Assembly: GCA_016844625.1 (NCBI GenBank)
Contig: JAERMN010000317.1
Location: 1 to 5,633, forward strand
Source: Deltaproteobacteria bacterium
GTDB taxonomy: Bacteria > Desulfobacterota > Binatia > UBA9968
Reading direction: 5' to 3'
DNA: 5,633 nt
A program made the position numbers and the translations under genes. Under the pieces are notes generated by a model. It saw nothing but the letters and a program-made list of their open reading frames with translations. It was not told where the DNA came from and searched no databases. Below, piece after piece: positions 5,577 to 5,633 of this stretch. Each line of letters begins with the position of its first letter. The first letter of the stretch is position 1.

Positions 5577-5633
5577 GGTTGAAATCACCCGCTTCAGGCA
5601 AAGTCATACTCCGTCATACCGGCCCTTCGACAT

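Noticed and set aside
5594..5633. Possible end of another minus-strand gene at the right edge (frame ending D-F-A-stop)
   Set aside because: Only about a dozen codons are visible and several frames are equally open; this could be intergenic repeat sequence.

Overview
The window looks like a piece of a moderately GC-rich, Gram-negative-type, uncultured soil or sediment bacterium. The clues are a substrate-binding protein with an export signal, an amidohydrolase of the 'MDSDMHVFEP..LWQRYID' type, and dispersed palindromic intergenic repeats. This mix reminds me of metagenome-derived Deltaproteobacteria-like lineages such as Binatota, but nothing here proves the taxonomy (no rRNA or marker gene).

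Layout, left to right. Positions 3-1211 (+) encode a major facilitator superfamily transporter, probably cut at its N-terminus by the window edge. Positions 1212-2048 hold no confident gene. They contain a roughly 160-bp imperfect palindrome (1238-1401), a weak orphan ORF (1457-1732), a REP-like GC-rich repeat cluster (1815-1942), and a short leader with two near-identical 15-mers and a strong Shine-Dalgarno. Positions 2049-3158 (+) encode a secreted periplasmic substrate-binding protein of the iron/polyamine-type ABC family, with no permease or ATPase gene beside it. Positions 3197-3958 (+) encode exodeoxyribonuclease III with all catalytic residues. Positions 4002-4415 (+) encode a GxxExxY protein (PD-(D/E)XK-like fold). 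Positions 4477-5545 (-) hold a broken metal-dependent amidohydrolase, whose reading frame shifts and appears to lose a segment near 4708-4711, separating the last catalytic Asp from the rest.

The most striking object is at 3974-4464. The GxxExxY gene sits alone inside a 491-bp unit bounded by inverted repeats (19 of 19 identical, 26 of 29 over a longer span). Each end is built from three 9-bp units of the form CGCAAAGnn pointing inward. The unit fits into the narrow gap between two convergent gene ends, is visibly more AT-rich than its neighbours, and its left repeat runs into the ATG with no Shine-Dalgarno. It looks like a minimal one-gene mobile or self-regulated module.

The genes do not form one pathway. 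The transporter, binding protein and amidohydrolase suggest uptake and turnover of organic compounds; the exonuclease is housekeeping repair; the GxxExxY unit and the palindromes look like genome passengers.
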